Shown piece by piece: positions 55,365 through 63,967 of a stretch of 64,000 nucleotides of DNA. Below the pieces are notes generated by a model. It ran no database searches and had not been told where the DNA came from. It saw only the letters and a program-made list of their open reading frames with translations. The translations under genes were made by a program, and so were the position numbers. Each line of letters begins with the position of its first letter. Within the stretch, counting starts at the first letter, position 1. Source of the stretch: Hyalangium ruber. GTDB lineage: Bacteria; Myxococcota; Myxococcia; Myxococcales; Myxococcaceae. Location: assembly GCF_034259325.1 (NCBI RefSeq), contig NZ_JAXIVS010000014.1, positions 186,001 to 250,000 of the forward strand, in the 5' to 3' direction.

Positions 55365-57518
55365 GTGGAGGCCGTGGTGCTGGAGGAGAACGTCGCACCC
55401 CAAGCCGGCATCCTGCTGGTGGATGACCATCCCGCCAACCTCGTGGCGCTGGAGGCCGTGCTCGGCCCCCTCGGCGAGCGGCTGGTGAAGGCGGGCTCGG
55501 GGGAAGAGGCGCTGCGGTGCCTGTTGTCCGAGGACTTCTCCCTCATCCTGCTGGATGTGCAGATGCCGGGGCTGGATGGCTTCGAGACGGCCCAGCTGAT
55601 CAAGGCCCGCGAGCGCACGCGCCACATTCCGCTGCTGTTCCTCACCGCCATCCACCGGGACGAGCAGTACATGCTGCGCGGCTACACGCTCGGGGCGGTG
55701 GACTACATGGTGAAGCCCTTCCCGCCGGAGGTGCTGCGCGCAAAGGTGAAGTCGCTGCTGGAGATGCACCGCCAGGGGCAGGCGCACTGGCGGTCGGAGG
55801 CAGTGCCGCCGCAACCCGCCGAGGAGGCCACCGCTCGGGGTACACAGGCCGAGGCGGTGCGGGGCCGGGAGTGGGAGCAGACGCGGGCCCAGAAGAGCGA
55901 GGTGATGCGGCTGATCACCGAGCAGGCCCCCTCGGCCCTCTTCGTCGTGGATGAGCAGGGCCATGCCTCCTTCATGAACCCCGCGGCGGAGCGGATGACG
56001 GGCTGGAGCTTGGAGGAGCTCCAGGGGCGGACGCTGCATGACGTGCTCCACTCCCGCCGCGAGGATGGTACGGCCCTGCCGCGCTGCGAGTGCGTCATCC
56101 TCCAGTCCCTCGAGCGGGGCGAGCCCCTGAAGGAGCACTCGGACGTCTTCCTGCGCCGGGATGGGAGCTTCTTCCCCGTGCGGTGCGCGCTGGGAATGCT
56201 GGAGCGCGGGGGGAGGCGGGTGGGCGCGGTGCTGGAGGTGCAGGACGTCACCGAGCGGGGCCGGAGCGAGCAGGCGGCGGTGTTCCTGGCGAAGGCGGGC
56301 GAGGCGATGGCCTCGTCGCTGGAAGAGGAGGAGCTGCTGGAGCGGGTGGTGAAGCTGTCGGTGCCGTGGCTGGCGGACTGGTGCGCGGTGGACCTGCGGG
56401 AGGAGGAGGGCCCCCTCCGCCGGGTGGTGGTGGAGCACCGTGAGCCGGCGAAGGCGGCCCTGGTGGAGGAGTTGGCTCGGCGCTACCCCATTCGCGAGAC
56501 GGATGCGGTGGGGGTGGGCTGGGTGGTGCGCACGGGCGAGCCGGTGTGGAGCTCCGAGATGCCCGAGGCGCTGCGGGACCGGGTGGCGCGGGACGCGGGG
56601 CAACTGGAGCTGCTGCGGCAACTGGCCATCTGTTCCTACATCATCGTCCCGCTCAAGGCCTGGGGGCGGACGCTGGGCGCGCTGACGTTGTGCATGGCGG
56701 AGAGCCGGCGCCGCTACACGGCGGCGGACGTGCCGCTGGCGATGGACCTGGCGCGGCGGGTGGGGCAGGCGGTGGACAACGCGCAGCTGTTCCGCCAGGC
56801 GCAGGAGGCCATCCGCGTGCGGGACGAGTTCCTCTCGGTGGCCTCGCACGAGCTGAAGACGCCGCTCACGCCGCTGTCGCTGCGGCTGCAGGGGTTGCTG
56901 CGCGAGGTGGCCTCGCGGCCGGAGTCCCTGCAAGAGCAGCGGGTGGTGGCCAGCGTGGAGGCGGCGCGCCGGCAGGTGAAGCGGCTGTCGGACCTGGTCA
57001 ACGGGCTGCTGGACGTGACACGGATTACGACGGGGCGGTTGACGCTGGAGCTGGAGCGGGTGGACCTGGCGGCGCTGGTGCGCGAGGTGGCCTCGCGCTT
57101 CCGGGAGGAGGCGGAGCGGGCGAAGTGCGAACTGGAGGTCCGCGCCGAGGGCCCGGTCGAGGGCCGGTGGGACCGGATGCGGCTGGAGCAGGTGGTGACG
57201 AGCCTGCTGAGCAACGCGCTGAAGTACGGGGCGGGCCGGCCGGTGCGCGTGGAGGTGGTCGCCGAGGGCGGAGTGGCGCGCCTGGTGGTGCGGGACGAGG
57301 GTATTGGCATTGCCCCGGAGCACCTGTCGCGCATCTTCGGGCGCTTCGAGCGGGCGGTGAGCGACCGGCACTACGGGGGCTTGGGGCTGGGGCTCTACTT
57401 CTGCCAGCAGATCGCCGAGGCGCTGGGCGGCAGGGTGGTGGCCCAGAGCGAGCCGGGGGCGGGGGCGACGTTCACGGTGGAGGTGCCGTGCGAGGGGCCC
57501 GGGGCTCCGGAGGAGTAG
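55365..57518 (+). CDS. Receiver-PAS-GAF sensor histidine kinase
   Basis: 717 residues, soluble. The N-terminal receiver (18-135) is complete: [10 protein letters not shown], Asp64 in [18 protein letters not shown] and VKPFPPE. PAS (about 190-305) ends in [11 protein letters not shown] spans 315-475, HisKA has His495 in [13 protein letters not shown] and HATPase has [14 protein letters not shown] and [10 protein letters not shown] receiver in front of the kinase means that an upstream protein controls it. The GTG at 55365 was chosen because GGGGCGGGGGA precedes it at the right distance; the long in-frame extension upstream to 55155 overlaps the zinc-knuckle gene and is not protein-like. Confidence 0.88.
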   Translation: MEAVVLEENVAPQAGILLVDDHPANLVALEAVLGPLGERLVKAGSGEEALRCLLSEDFSLILLDVQMPGLDGFETAQLIKARERTRHIPLLFLTAIHRDEQYMLRGYTLGAVDYMVKPFPPEVLRAKVKSLLEMHRQGQAHWRSEAVPPQPAEEATARGTQAEAVRGREWEQTRAQKSEVMRLITEQAPSALFVVDEQGHASFMNPAAERMTGWSLEELQGRTLHDVLHSRREDGTALPRCECVILQSLERGEPLKEHSDVFLRRDGSFFPVRCALGMLERGGRRVGAVLEVQDVTERGRSEQAAVFLAKAGEAMASSLEEEELLERVVKLSVPWLADWCAVDLREEEGPLRRVVVEHREPAKAALVEELARRYPIRETDAVGVGWVVRTGEPVWSSEMPEALRDRVARDAGQLELLRQLAICSYIIVPLKAWGRTLGALTLCMAESRRRYTAADVPLAMDLARRVGQAVDNAQLFRQAQEAIRVRDEFLSVASHELKTPLTPLSLRLQGLLREVASRPESLQEQRVVASVEAARRQVKRLSDLVNGLLDVTRITTGRLTLELERVDLAALVREVASRFREEAERAKCELEVRAEGPVEGRWDRMRLEQVVTSLLSNALKYGAGRPVRVEVVAEGGVARLVVRDEGIGIAPEHLSRIFGRFERAVSDRHYGGLGLGLYFCQQIAEALGGRVVAQSEPGAGATFTVEVPCEGPGAPEE

Positions 57519-57626
57519 CCGGGCTCATGAGCCTGTCAGGCCGGGCAGCGGACGCGGGGGTTCCAAGCCAACACGGCAGGTTGCGCGGCCGTTGACAGAC
57601 CTGCCGGGGGATGGGATTCGGGCGGC

Positions 57627-58151
57627 ATGAGCGAGCAAGGCTATCCGGTGACCGTGGCGGTACGGCGCCCCGATGGGCGCGTGGAGCAGGTGCGAGTCGG
57701 CACAGCGTATAAGAGCGGTGACGGCTTCACGCTGAGCATGGGAGAGCTCTCCATTGGTGGCACGCCCGAGGCGGCCCCGGCTCCCGCGGCGCGTCGGGCC
57801 GCGAGTGGGGCAAGCGCCAGCAGCGGCGGTGGGGGCGGCGGCGGCGGCGGCGGCGAGGTGTTCCCCAACTACGGCCGCAGCAAGGGCGGCCCCATCCGCG
57901 GCGCGACGATGCAGGACCTGGAGTACTACGCCAACGGCGCGAGGCGCTCGCTGGGGGACCCGAGCAAGTCGCGCTGGCACGACAAGGAGCGCGCGCTGCT
58001 GGCGTCCATCGAGGCGGAGATTGCCCGCCAGCGCGGTGGCGGCGGCGGTGGTGGGGGTGAAGAGGACTACGGCGGCGGCGGTGGCGGCAGTGGCGGCATG
58101 GGCGACAACGAGCCGCCTCCGCACTCGGACGACGACAACATCCCCTTCTGA
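57627..58151 (+). CDS. Gly-rich protein with SSB-like acidic C-terminal tip
   Basis: 174 residues. The N-terminal 45 residues look like a small beta-strand domain (YPVTVAVRRPDGRVEQVRVG). A first poly-Gly linker follows, then a conserved-looking helical module (FPNYGRSKGGPIRGATMQDL, EYYANGARRSLGDPSKSRW, ALLASIEAEIARQ) and a second Gly-rich linker. The last seven residues are DDDNIPF, a near match to the DDDIPF tip by which single-stranded-DNA-binding protein recruits repair and replication proteins. No OB fold is evident, so this is not SSB itself. The Gly-rich linkers resemble the SSB tail. It is convergent with the MASE1 kinase. A TTGACA lies 35 bases before the start but no good -10 follows. 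Confidence 0.75.
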   Translation: MSEQGYPVTVAVRRPDGRVEQVRVGTAYKSGDGFTLSMGELSIGGTPEAAPAPAARRAASGASASSGGGGGGGGGGEVFPNYGRSKGGPIRGATMQDLEYYANGARRSLGDPSKSRWHDKERALLASIEAEIARQRGGGGGGGGEEDYGGGGGGSGGMGDNEPPPHSDDDNIPF

Positions 58152-58159
58152 GCCCGGGT

Positions 58160-59869
58160 TCACCCCGCCGCGAGCTGAGGGCGCGAGGGTGCGGCGCAGG
58201 GCAGGGACAGGGTGAAGGTGGTGCCCTGGTCCCGGGCGCTGTGTACCTGCACGGTGCCCTGGTGGCTCTCGATGATGCGCCGGACGATGGGCAGCCCGAG
58301 TCCGGTGCCGGTGGCGCGCGTGGTGAAGAACGGCTCGAAGATGCGCGCCTGGACTTCGGGGAGCATGCCCGGGCCCGTGTCGGAGATGGAGAGCTGGAGG
58401 CGCCCGGCGCCCGCGTACACCTCGGCCGAGAGCTTCACGGTGAGGGTGCCTGCCTCGGGCATGGCCTGCAGGGCATTGGTGAAGAGGTTGGTGAGGGCGA
58501 CGTGGAGCAATTGCGTGTCCACCAGCGCCAGGGGGAGCCCGGCGGCCACCTCTCGCCGCACCTTCACCCGCTCCTCGCTGCGCTGAGCCCGGAGCGCCGC
58601 GCTCAGGGCACCCTCCACCAATAGGTCCAGCGGCTCGGGCCGGGGGCGGGGCTTCACCGGGCGCGCGAAGTCCAACAGCCCATGCACCAGCTCATCCAAC
58701 CGGTGGACCTCCTCGGTGACGATGTCGAGCAGCGAGGACTCCTCGGGGTTCGGCTTGCCACCGAGCAGGTGGCGCAGGGCGGACACGCAGTTGGCGATGA
58801 CGGCCAGGGGGTTGCGCACCTCGTGGGCCACGGTGGCGGACAGCTCGCCGAGCGCGGCCAGGCGCTCGCGCTCCACCAGCTCCGCCTGGGTCTTGGCCAG
58901 CACCTCCAGGGAGTGGCGCAGCTCCTCGTTGAGCGCGCACACCTCGAGCTGGGCGCGGCGCCGCTCGCCGAGCGCGGCCGACAGCAGCAACCCCGAGAGG
59001 CTGGCGGTGCCGAGGAAGGACTGGAGGAAGGCCAGGTAGTGCGAGGAGGCGACCGCGGCGAGCGTGGCGAAGGGGCCCCAACCCTGGGAGGTGTGCCAGA
59101 TGGCGATGAGCGAGAGCAGCATGGTGGCCGCGCTGGCGCCTCGGGCCTCGAAGCGCACGGCGGCCCAGAAGATGAACGGGAAGGCGAGGTAGCCCAGCGG
59201 GTGGAAGACGCTGCCGGTGGGACCTGGCAGGCCGCCGAAGACGAGATGCGTGGCCACGCTCAGGGCGACCAGGAGCGCGACCAGCTCCGCCACGCGCCAT
59301 CGGCTCCAGCCCTCGAGGCCGCGCCTCCAGGAGAGCAAGAGCGGCGTCACCACCAGCACGCCCATCGCATCCCCCAGCCAGAACACCCGCCAGTGGTACC
59401 CGTAGGTGTCCCAGGAGGATTCACCCAGGAAGGTGAGCGCGGTGAGGGAGAGTGTCGCATTGAGCGCGGGGCTGAGCAGCGCGCACAGCACGAGCAGCCC
59501 GAGCAAGTCTCTCACCCGGTGCGGCTCGGGCTGGGGGCCGGCGAAGCGGCGCAGGAGCAGGGCGCCGATGAGGGACTCCAGGGCGTTGCTGCTGGCGACG
59601 ATGAGGTTGGAGAGCCTCCAGGGGTGCTCGGGCAGGAAGACGGGCGGCTCCAGGAGGATGGCGGCGAGCAGCAGGGCCGGCCAGTGCCGCCGGGGCGACA
59701 GCAGCAGCGAGGCGAGCAGGACGCCACTGGGCAGCCACACGGAGGTGGGCTGATCCACCTCGGCGCTGAAGAAGCGCCCGAGCCGCACCGCGGCGGCATA
59801 CAGCACGGCGAAGAGAGCCAGCCGGGCCAGCGGATGCCAGCGTGGGAAGGCGGATTCGGTTGATGTCAC
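58160..59869 (-). CDS. MASE1-type membrane histidine kinase
   Basis: 569 residues from the GTG at 59869. Residues 10-300 hold about eight transmembrane helices with the MASE1 pattern (LARLALFAVLYAAAVRLG, SVWLPSGVLLASLLL, YHWRVFWLGDAMGVLVVTPLLL). MASE1 domains are membrane sensors shared by kinases and diguanylate cyclases. The cytoplasmic part has HisKA with His349 in ATVAHEVRNPLAV, and HATPase with NLFTNALQAM, DTGPGM and GTGLGLPIV, of the NtrB-like class. No receiver is attached. A GTG at 59881 would add four residues, but the G-rich stretch lies better for 59869. It is divergent from the operon starting at 59995. Confidence 0.88.
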   Translation of the reverse strand: MTSTESAFPRWHPLARLALFAVLYAAAVRLGRFFSAEVDQPTSVWLPSGVLLASLLLSPRRHWPALLLAAILLEPPVFLPEHPWRLSNLIVASSNALESLIGALLLRRFAGPQPEPHRVRDLLGLLVLCALLSPALNATLSLTALTFLGESSWDTYGYHWRVFWLGDAMGVLVVTPLLLSWRRGLEGWSRWRVAELVALLVALSVATHLVFGGLPGPTGSVFHPLGYLAFPFIFWAAVRFEARGASAATMLLSLIAIWHTSQGWGPFATLAAVASSHYLAFLQSFLGTASLSGLLLSAALGERRRAQLEVCALNEELRHSLEVLAKTQAELVERERLAALGELSATVAHEVRNPLAVIANCVSALRHLLGGKPNPEESSLLDIVTEEVHRLDELVHGLLDFARPVKPRPRPEPLDLLVEGALSAALRAQRSEERVKVRREVAAGLPLALVDTQLLHVALTNLFTNALQAMPEAGTLTVKLSAEVYAGAGRLQLSISDTGPGMLPEVQARIFEPFFTTRATGTGLGLPIVRRIIESHQGTVQVHSARDQGTTFTLSLPCAAPSRPQLAAG

Positions 59870-59994
59870 AAACCCCCCCACGGCTGCCGCGAGTGGTGCG
59901 CGTTGGGAGAGAGGCTCCTCTCTTCGCGCGGTCCCACGCCCGGGAAGAATGACACGGAGAGGGCCGCTGCCGGAAGGTGGTAAGAGGGTGCTTC

Positions 59995-60456
59995 ATGTCT
60001 CAGACGCAACGCGCGAGGCCTTCGGACTACGAGCCACTCAGGGGTGCGGTGTTCGAGTCAGGGGTGCGGCCTTCACGGCGAGTGGGCGCCGTGTTCGCCG
60101 TAGGGGTGGCCGCGGCGCTGGTGACGGTGCCCTTGGCGCTGGGGTTGGGCATCTGGGTGGGCTCGCTCTCCTCCAAAACTTTGGTGGCGGCGCCGTCGGC
60201 GCTGCTCGGGGTGTGGGTGCTGCCGCCACTGGCAGTGGTGGCCGCGGAGGCCTGGCAGGGCCGTCGCCAGGAGTCGGGGCGCACCCGGGTGGGAGTCCCC
60301 CTCGCGGCGGCGCTCGGGGTGCAGCTCTTGGTGCTGATGGGCGCGGTGCTGGTGGGAGCCTCGGCACACGTGCTGGGAGACGCGATGCTGCTGACGCTGG
60401 TGGAGGCCGTACTGCTGCCCGCGGTGGTGAGCCGAACGGTGTGGCGGGCTCCATGA
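59995..60456 (+). CDS. Small membrane protein, unknown function
   Basis: 153 residues with about four hydrophobic segments: 40-62 (VGAVFAVGVAAALVTVPLAL), 70-90 (VAAPSALLGVWVLPPLAVVA), 105-125 (PLAAALGVQLLVLMGAVL) and 128-147 (VLGDAMLLTLVEAVLLPA). The N-terminal 30 residues are hydrophilic and cytoplasmic. I do not recognise the family. The ATG at 59995 has GAGGG 7 bases upstream. Its stop overlaps the ATG of the serine hydrolase gene by four bases (ATGA), the first of two such overlaps in this operon, so all three products are likely made in fixed ratio. Confidence 0.78.
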   Translation: MSQTQRARPSDYEPLRGAVFESGVRPSRRVGAVFAVGVAAALVTVPLALGLGIWVGSLSSKTLVAAPSALLGVWVLPPLAVVAAEAWQGRRQESGRTRVGVPLAAALGVQLLVLMGAVLVGASAHVLGDAMLLTLVEAVLLPAVVSRTVWRAP

Positions 60457-61625
60457 AGCGGAACGCGAGCCCCATGTCCCCCGCGCCGAGCTTCCTCCTG
60501 CTGCTCGCACTGGTGCTCCTGGCGCCGGGCCAGGCGAGCGCCACCTGCCCCGAGCGCGCCAGTTGGCCCACGCGGGACTGGCCCCAGGGAGAACTGCCGG
60601 CGGGGCGTGAGCAGGCGCTGAAGGCCTTCGAGGAGTACGCCTTCACGCTCACGGGAGCCGACGCGGAGCGCAAGGGCATCCGCACAGACGGGGTGCTCAT
60701 CATTCATAAGGGGCGCGTGGTGTACGAGCGCTACGCGCGAGGCTTCGACGCCAGTCGCCGTCACCTGGGCTGGTCCATGTCCAAGAGCGTCACCAACGCG
60801 CTCACGGGGCTGGCGGTGGCGCACGGGGCGCTGACGGTGGACGACTCCATCTGCAAGTACGTGAAGGCGACGAACGAGGCCGCGTGCGCCATCCAGGTTC
60901 ACCACCTGCTGGAGTTCGCCTCGGGGCTGGACTGGAAGGAGGCCTACGAGAACGGGCCGCTGCAGGGCTCCTCGGTGCTGGCGATGCTCTACGGCGAGGG
61001 GCGCCGGGACATGGTGGGCTTCATCACCTCGCACCCGCTGCGGGACGCGCCGGGCACGAGCTGGGAGTACTCCTCGGGAGACACCACGCTGCTCGCGGGG
61101 GTGGTGGGCGCGGCGATGAAGCCGAAGCTGGGCGAGGGGTGGGAGTGGAAGCTGTTGATGGATCCGGTGGGAGTGCGCAGCGCGGTGTTCGAGCGGGACG
61201 GGCAGGGCGTGCTGGTGGGCTCCTCGCTGATGCACGCCACGCCGCGCGACTGGGCGAAGCTGGGGTTCCTCTTCCTCAATGACGGGTGCTGGGAAGGCCA
61301 GCGCCTGTTGCCGGAAGGGTGGGTGGCCCGGTCGGTGGCCGTCTCCGAGCCGCTGAAGCTCAAGCGCTTCGAGTGGGACCCGGGAGATGTGCAGGGCCGG
61401 CAGTTCTGGCTCAACCGCCGGGTGCCAGGAGTCCAGGAGGAGAAGCCCTGGCCAGACGTGCCCGAGGACGCCTTCGCCATGCGCGGACACTGGGGGCAGT
61501 CGGTCACCCTCATCCCCTCGATGGACCTGGTGGTGGTGCGCATGTCGGATGACCGCCAGGCAGGGGCCTTCAAGCTGAACACCTTCCTCGCGCGGGCCAT
61601 CGCCCTGGTGGAGGGCACGCCATGA
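60453..61625 (+). CDS. Secreted beta-lactamase-fold serine hydrolase (class C / PBP4-like)
   Basis: 390 residues with an N-terminal signal peptide (cleaved after about residue 31, ASA). Beta-lactamase/transpeptidase fold: the S-x-x-K motif is SMSK (nucleophile Ser108, base Lys111), the Y-x-N position is YSS in WEYSSGDTTLL, and the third motif is HWGQ (H-x-G). This set is typical of the esterase and EstB-like branch called serine hydrolases rather than true beta-lactamases, so antibiotic resistance should not be assumed. It is the middle gene of a translationally coupled operon between a membrane protein and a small lipoprotein. Confidence 0.88.
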   Translation: MKRNASPMSPAPSFLLLLALVLLAPGQASATCPERASWPTRDWPQGELPAGREQALKAFEEYAFTLTGADAERKGIRTDGVLIIHKGRVVYERYARGFDASRRHLGWSMSKSVTNALTGLAVAHGALTVDDSICKYVKATNEAACAIQVHHLLEFASGLDWKEAYENGPLQGSSVLAMLYGEGRRDMVGFITSHPLRDAPGTSWEYSSGDTTLLAGVVGAAMKPKLGEGWEWKLLMDPVGVRSAVFERDGQGVLVGSSLMHATPRDWAKLGFLFLNDGCWEGQRLLPEGWVARSVAVSEPLKLKRFEWDPGDVQGRQFWLNRRVPGVQEEKPWPDVPEDAFAMRGHWGQSVTLIPSMDLVVVRMSDDRQAGAFKLNTFLARAIALVEGTP

Positions 61626-61930
61626 AGCGGGCGCTCATCCTGGGAGCCGTGCTGCCGCTGCTGGCCTCGTGCGAGAGCAAGGGCCGGCGGCCATACGACA
61701 ACAATGACCTCCAGTTGGTGACGGCGTACACGGCCAAGGACGCGTGCTCGTGCCTCTTCGTCATGGAGCGGGACGAGGCCTTCTGCCACGCCTTCGTGCA
61801 GGCGAGCCCAGCCGTGGCACGCCTCCGCATCGACACCGAGAAGAAGGTGGTGCGCAGCACGGCGCTGCTGCTCTGGGGGGCCAGCGCCCGCTTCGTGGAT
61901 TCGCGTCAGGGCTGCGTGCTGGAAGAGTGA
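61622..61930 (+). CDS. Small lipoprotein, unknown function
   Basis: 102 residues. The signal peptide ends in the lipobox LLASC (Cys17). The mature part has four more cysteines (ACSC, FC, GC), suggesting one or two disulfides, and a short hydrophobic strand (STALLLWGASARFV). It may be a periplasmic partner of the serine hydrolase encoded just before it, whose TGA overlaps this ATG by four bases. It converges on the sigma54 activator gene with a 10-bp gap. Confidence 0.82.
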   Translation: MKRALILGAVLPLLASCESKGRRPYDNNDLQLVTAYTAKDACSCLFVMERDEAFCHAFVQASPAVARLRIDTEKKVVRSTALLLWGASARFVDSRQGCVLEE

Positions 61931-61940
61931 GCGCGGGCGC

Positions 61941-63740
61941 TCAACCCTTCCACAGCCCGTGACGGCGGGCCCTTCGCCCCAGCGTCACCGGATCCATGCC
62001 CAGCGCGGTCGCCGCGCGCCGCAGCACATTGCCGTGCTGCTCCAGCGCCTCGCGGATGAGGTCGCGCTCCACCTGCTCCATGCGCGCCTTCAGCCCGCCT
62101 TCCACCGAATTGCCGGCCGGGCGCAGGTTGGCGACCAGCGCCGGAGGCAGCAGCCGCCGCGTCACCATCTCTCCCGGCTGGGACAGCAGCACCGCGCGCT
62201 CCATCACGTTGCGCAGCTCGCGCGCGTTGCCCGGCCACACATAGCCGAGCAGCGCCTCCTCGGCGTCCGGGGCGATGCCGCTCGCCGAGCGCTTCAGCGT
62301 CCGGTTGAACATCTCCAGGAAGTGCCGCGCCAGCGAGAGGATGTCATCGGCGCGCTCGCGCAGCGGCGGAATGTCGATGGTGAAGCTGTTGAGCCGGTAG
62401 AAGAGGTCCGCCCGGAACCGCCCGGCGCGCACCTCCTGGGCGAGGTCCCGGTTGCTCGCCGCCACCACGCGCACGTCCACGTGGCGCACCTGGGTGCCGC
62501 CCACCGGCCGCACATCCCCGCCCTCCAGCACGCGCAGCAGCTTGGCCTGGAGGTTGGGCGTGGTGTTTTCGATTTCATCCAGGAAGATGGTGCCGCCGTC
62601 GGCCAGTACGAACAGGCCCGGGTGGTCGGCCACCGCGCCGGTGAAGGCACCCTTCACGTGACCGAACAGCTCGCTCTCCAGCAGCGTCTCGGTCAGCGCG
62701 CCGCAGTCCTGCACCACCAGCGGCACGTCCCCGCGGCCACTCATCCGGTGGATGATGCGCGCCAGCACCTCCTTGCCCGTGCCCGTCTCGCCCTGCAGCA
62801 GCACCGCCACCCGGTGGGGGGCCGCCACGCGCACCAACTCCATCACCCGGTGCATCGCCGGGCTGGAGAAGCCCGGCCCCTCGCTCCCCGACGGCGCCGG
62901 CGTCGCGGGCCCGCTGGTGAGCGCCCGTTCGCGCAGCAGGTTGCGCTCCAGCTCCAGCCCCATGCGCCGCTGCTCCGTGCGCACCCCGTACTCGCGCCCC
63001 GCGTCCAGCACGGCCTGCCGTACCATCTCCTCGTCCGGCGCGGGCCCCAGCGCGCGAAAGAGGCTGCCCGAGTTGAACAGGCCGATCAGCCGCTCCGGCG
63101 GCGCGGGCGCGCAGTAGACGATGCGCGCCGCCATGTCGCTCGGAGGCGTAGTGCCCGTGGTGTCCACCTCGTCCATGCGCCGCGCCGACAACTGCTCCAC
63201 CAGCGCCAGCGCCTGCACCTCGTCCCACCCGGCCACCAGCAGCACGCCCACGTCTCCGCGCGTGAGCAGCGCCTGCACCTCCAGGGGCGTCTGCGCGAAG
63301 CCCAGCCGCGCGTGCCCCTCCAGCGCCGCGCGGATGATGCGCATCTGCGAGTCGGCCGCGTAGGCCACCGCCACATGCAGCGCGCTCTCCAGCAGGTAGC
63401 GCACCAGCGTGACACGGTCGGAGCCCTCGAAGGCCCGGAACGCCACGCCCAGCGCCGTCACCGTCTCGCCCTCGGCCCCTTCCGTGTCGTGCCGCCAGCG
63501 CACCTCGCCCCGCACCCGGATGCGCACGTGCGAGTCCGGCAGGCTGAAGGCCATCTCCAGCTCCTGCCCCTCGCGCGGGCCCTCTCCCGAGCCCCCGCGC
63601 GGCATGGCCACCAGCCCAATCCCCGTCTCGCTGATGTTGACCGACCAGCACCCATGCAATGCGGGCTGCGTCACCACCTGCACGTACAGGGGCTTGCGAG
63701 GGCTGCGATCGACGAAGCTGGAGTCGCGGGCGTGCTTCAT
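61941..63740 (-). CDS. PilZ-domain sigma54-dependent transcriptional activator
   Basis: 599 residues. The N-terminal 115 residues look like PilZ: basic SPRK near the start and SVNISETGIGL (N-x-S-x-x-G), so c-di-GMP binding is plausible. A second alpha/beta domain of receiver length follows (125-275) but lacks the acceptor Asp. The AAA+ domain (about 295-525) has Walker A GETGTGKE (about 317), the sigma54-contacting GAFTGA (about 363), Walker B GGTIFLDEIE and the R-finger region. A Fis-type helix-turn-helix ends the protein (VLRRAATALGMDPVTLGRRARRHG). It should open sigma54 promoters, and one lies just upstream on the opposite strand at 63883. ATG at 63740. Confidence 0.9.
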   Translation of the reverse strand: MKHARDSSFVDRSPRKPLYVQVVTQPALHGCWSVNISETGIGLVAMPRGGSGEGPREGQELEMAFSLPDSHVRIRVRGEVRWRHDTEGAEGETVTALGVAFRAFEGSDRVTLVRYLLESALHVAVAYAADSQMRIIRAALEGHARLGFAQTPLEVQALLTRGDVGVLLVAGWDEVQALALVEQLSARRMDEVDTTGTTPPSDMAARIVYCAPAPPERLIGLFNSGSLFRALGPAPDEEMVRQAVLDAGREYGVRTEQRRMGLELERNLLRERALTSGPATPAPSGSEGPGFSSPAMHRVMELVRVAAPHRVAVLLQGETGTGKEVLARIIHRMSGRGDVPLVVQDCGALTETLLESELFGHVKGAFTGAVADHPGLFVLADGGTIFLDEIENTTPNLQAKLLRVLEGGDVRPVGGTQVRHVDVRVVAASNRDLAQEVRAGRFRADLFYRLNSFTIDIPPLRERADDILSLARHFLEMFNRTLKRSASGIAPDAEEALLGYVWPGNARELRNVMERAVLLSQPGEMVTRRLLPPALVANLRPAGNSVEGGLKARMEQVERDLIREALEQHGNVLRRAATALGMDPVTLGRRARRHGLWKG

Positions 63741-63755
63741 ACGTGAATCTTCATG

Positions 63756-63769
63756 CTTCAAAAATGAAG
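63756..63769. promoter_or_regulatory. Inverted repeat 16 bp upstream of activator start
   Basis: CTTCA-AAAA-TGAAG, 5-bp arms around four A, in a short AT-rich island directly before the ATG at 63740. It could be an autoregulatory site or leader hairpin of the PilZ-sigma54 activator gene. The arms are short and the match may be chance. Confidence 0.3.
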
Positions 63770-63853
63770 TATGCGCTTGTCCCGTCGGAAAATCACGCCT
63801 TGGCTGGCCTCCCATGACACAGAGGCTTCACTGCTGAAACCAGGCCGCCAGAC

Positions 63854-63876
63854 AACCCCTTGGATTCTCAGGGGTT
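63854..63876. promoter_or_regulatory. Inverted repeat just upstream of sigma54 promoter
   Basis: AACCCCT (63854-63860) and AGGGGTT (63870-63876), perfect 7-bp arms with a 9-base spacer, ending 6 bp before the -24 element at 63883. It may be the binding site for the divergent activator's helix-turn-helix, although it is closer to the promoter than most enhancer sites. Confidence 0.4.
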
Positions 63877-63882
63877 GGGGCA

Positions 63883-63898
63883 TGGCCCGGATCCTGCT
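63883..63898 (+). promoter_or_regulatory. Candidate sigma54 promoter
   Basis: TGGCCCGGATCCTGCT agrees with TGGCACG-N4-TTGCW at all but two positions and has exact GG-N10-GC spacing. Transcription would start near 63909 and run to the right, about 60 bases before the ATG at 63968. It faces the PilZ-sigma54 activator gene, the usual place for the activator's own target. Confidence 0.6.
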
Positions 63899-63967
63899 CT
63901 TGGGCAGGGGCAGACGGCAGCGGTCTGCGGTCCTCTTCAACAGGTCCATCCGAAAGAGCCTCCACCC

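Noticed and set aside
57592-57620. TTGACA as a -35 element of a housekeeping promoter
   Set aside because: No acceptable -10 hexamer at 16-18 bp; left as a remark in the downstream gene.
60453-61625. Calling the serine hydrolase a beta-lactamase resistance gene
   Set aside because: Motifs (SMSK, YSS, HWGQ) fit the esterase-like branch; no evidence for antibiotic hydrolysis.
63739-63754. Leader peptide MKIHV (ATG at 63754, stop TGA) upstream of the activator gene
   Set aside because: Only five codons, overlapping the real start; too short to distinguish from chance.
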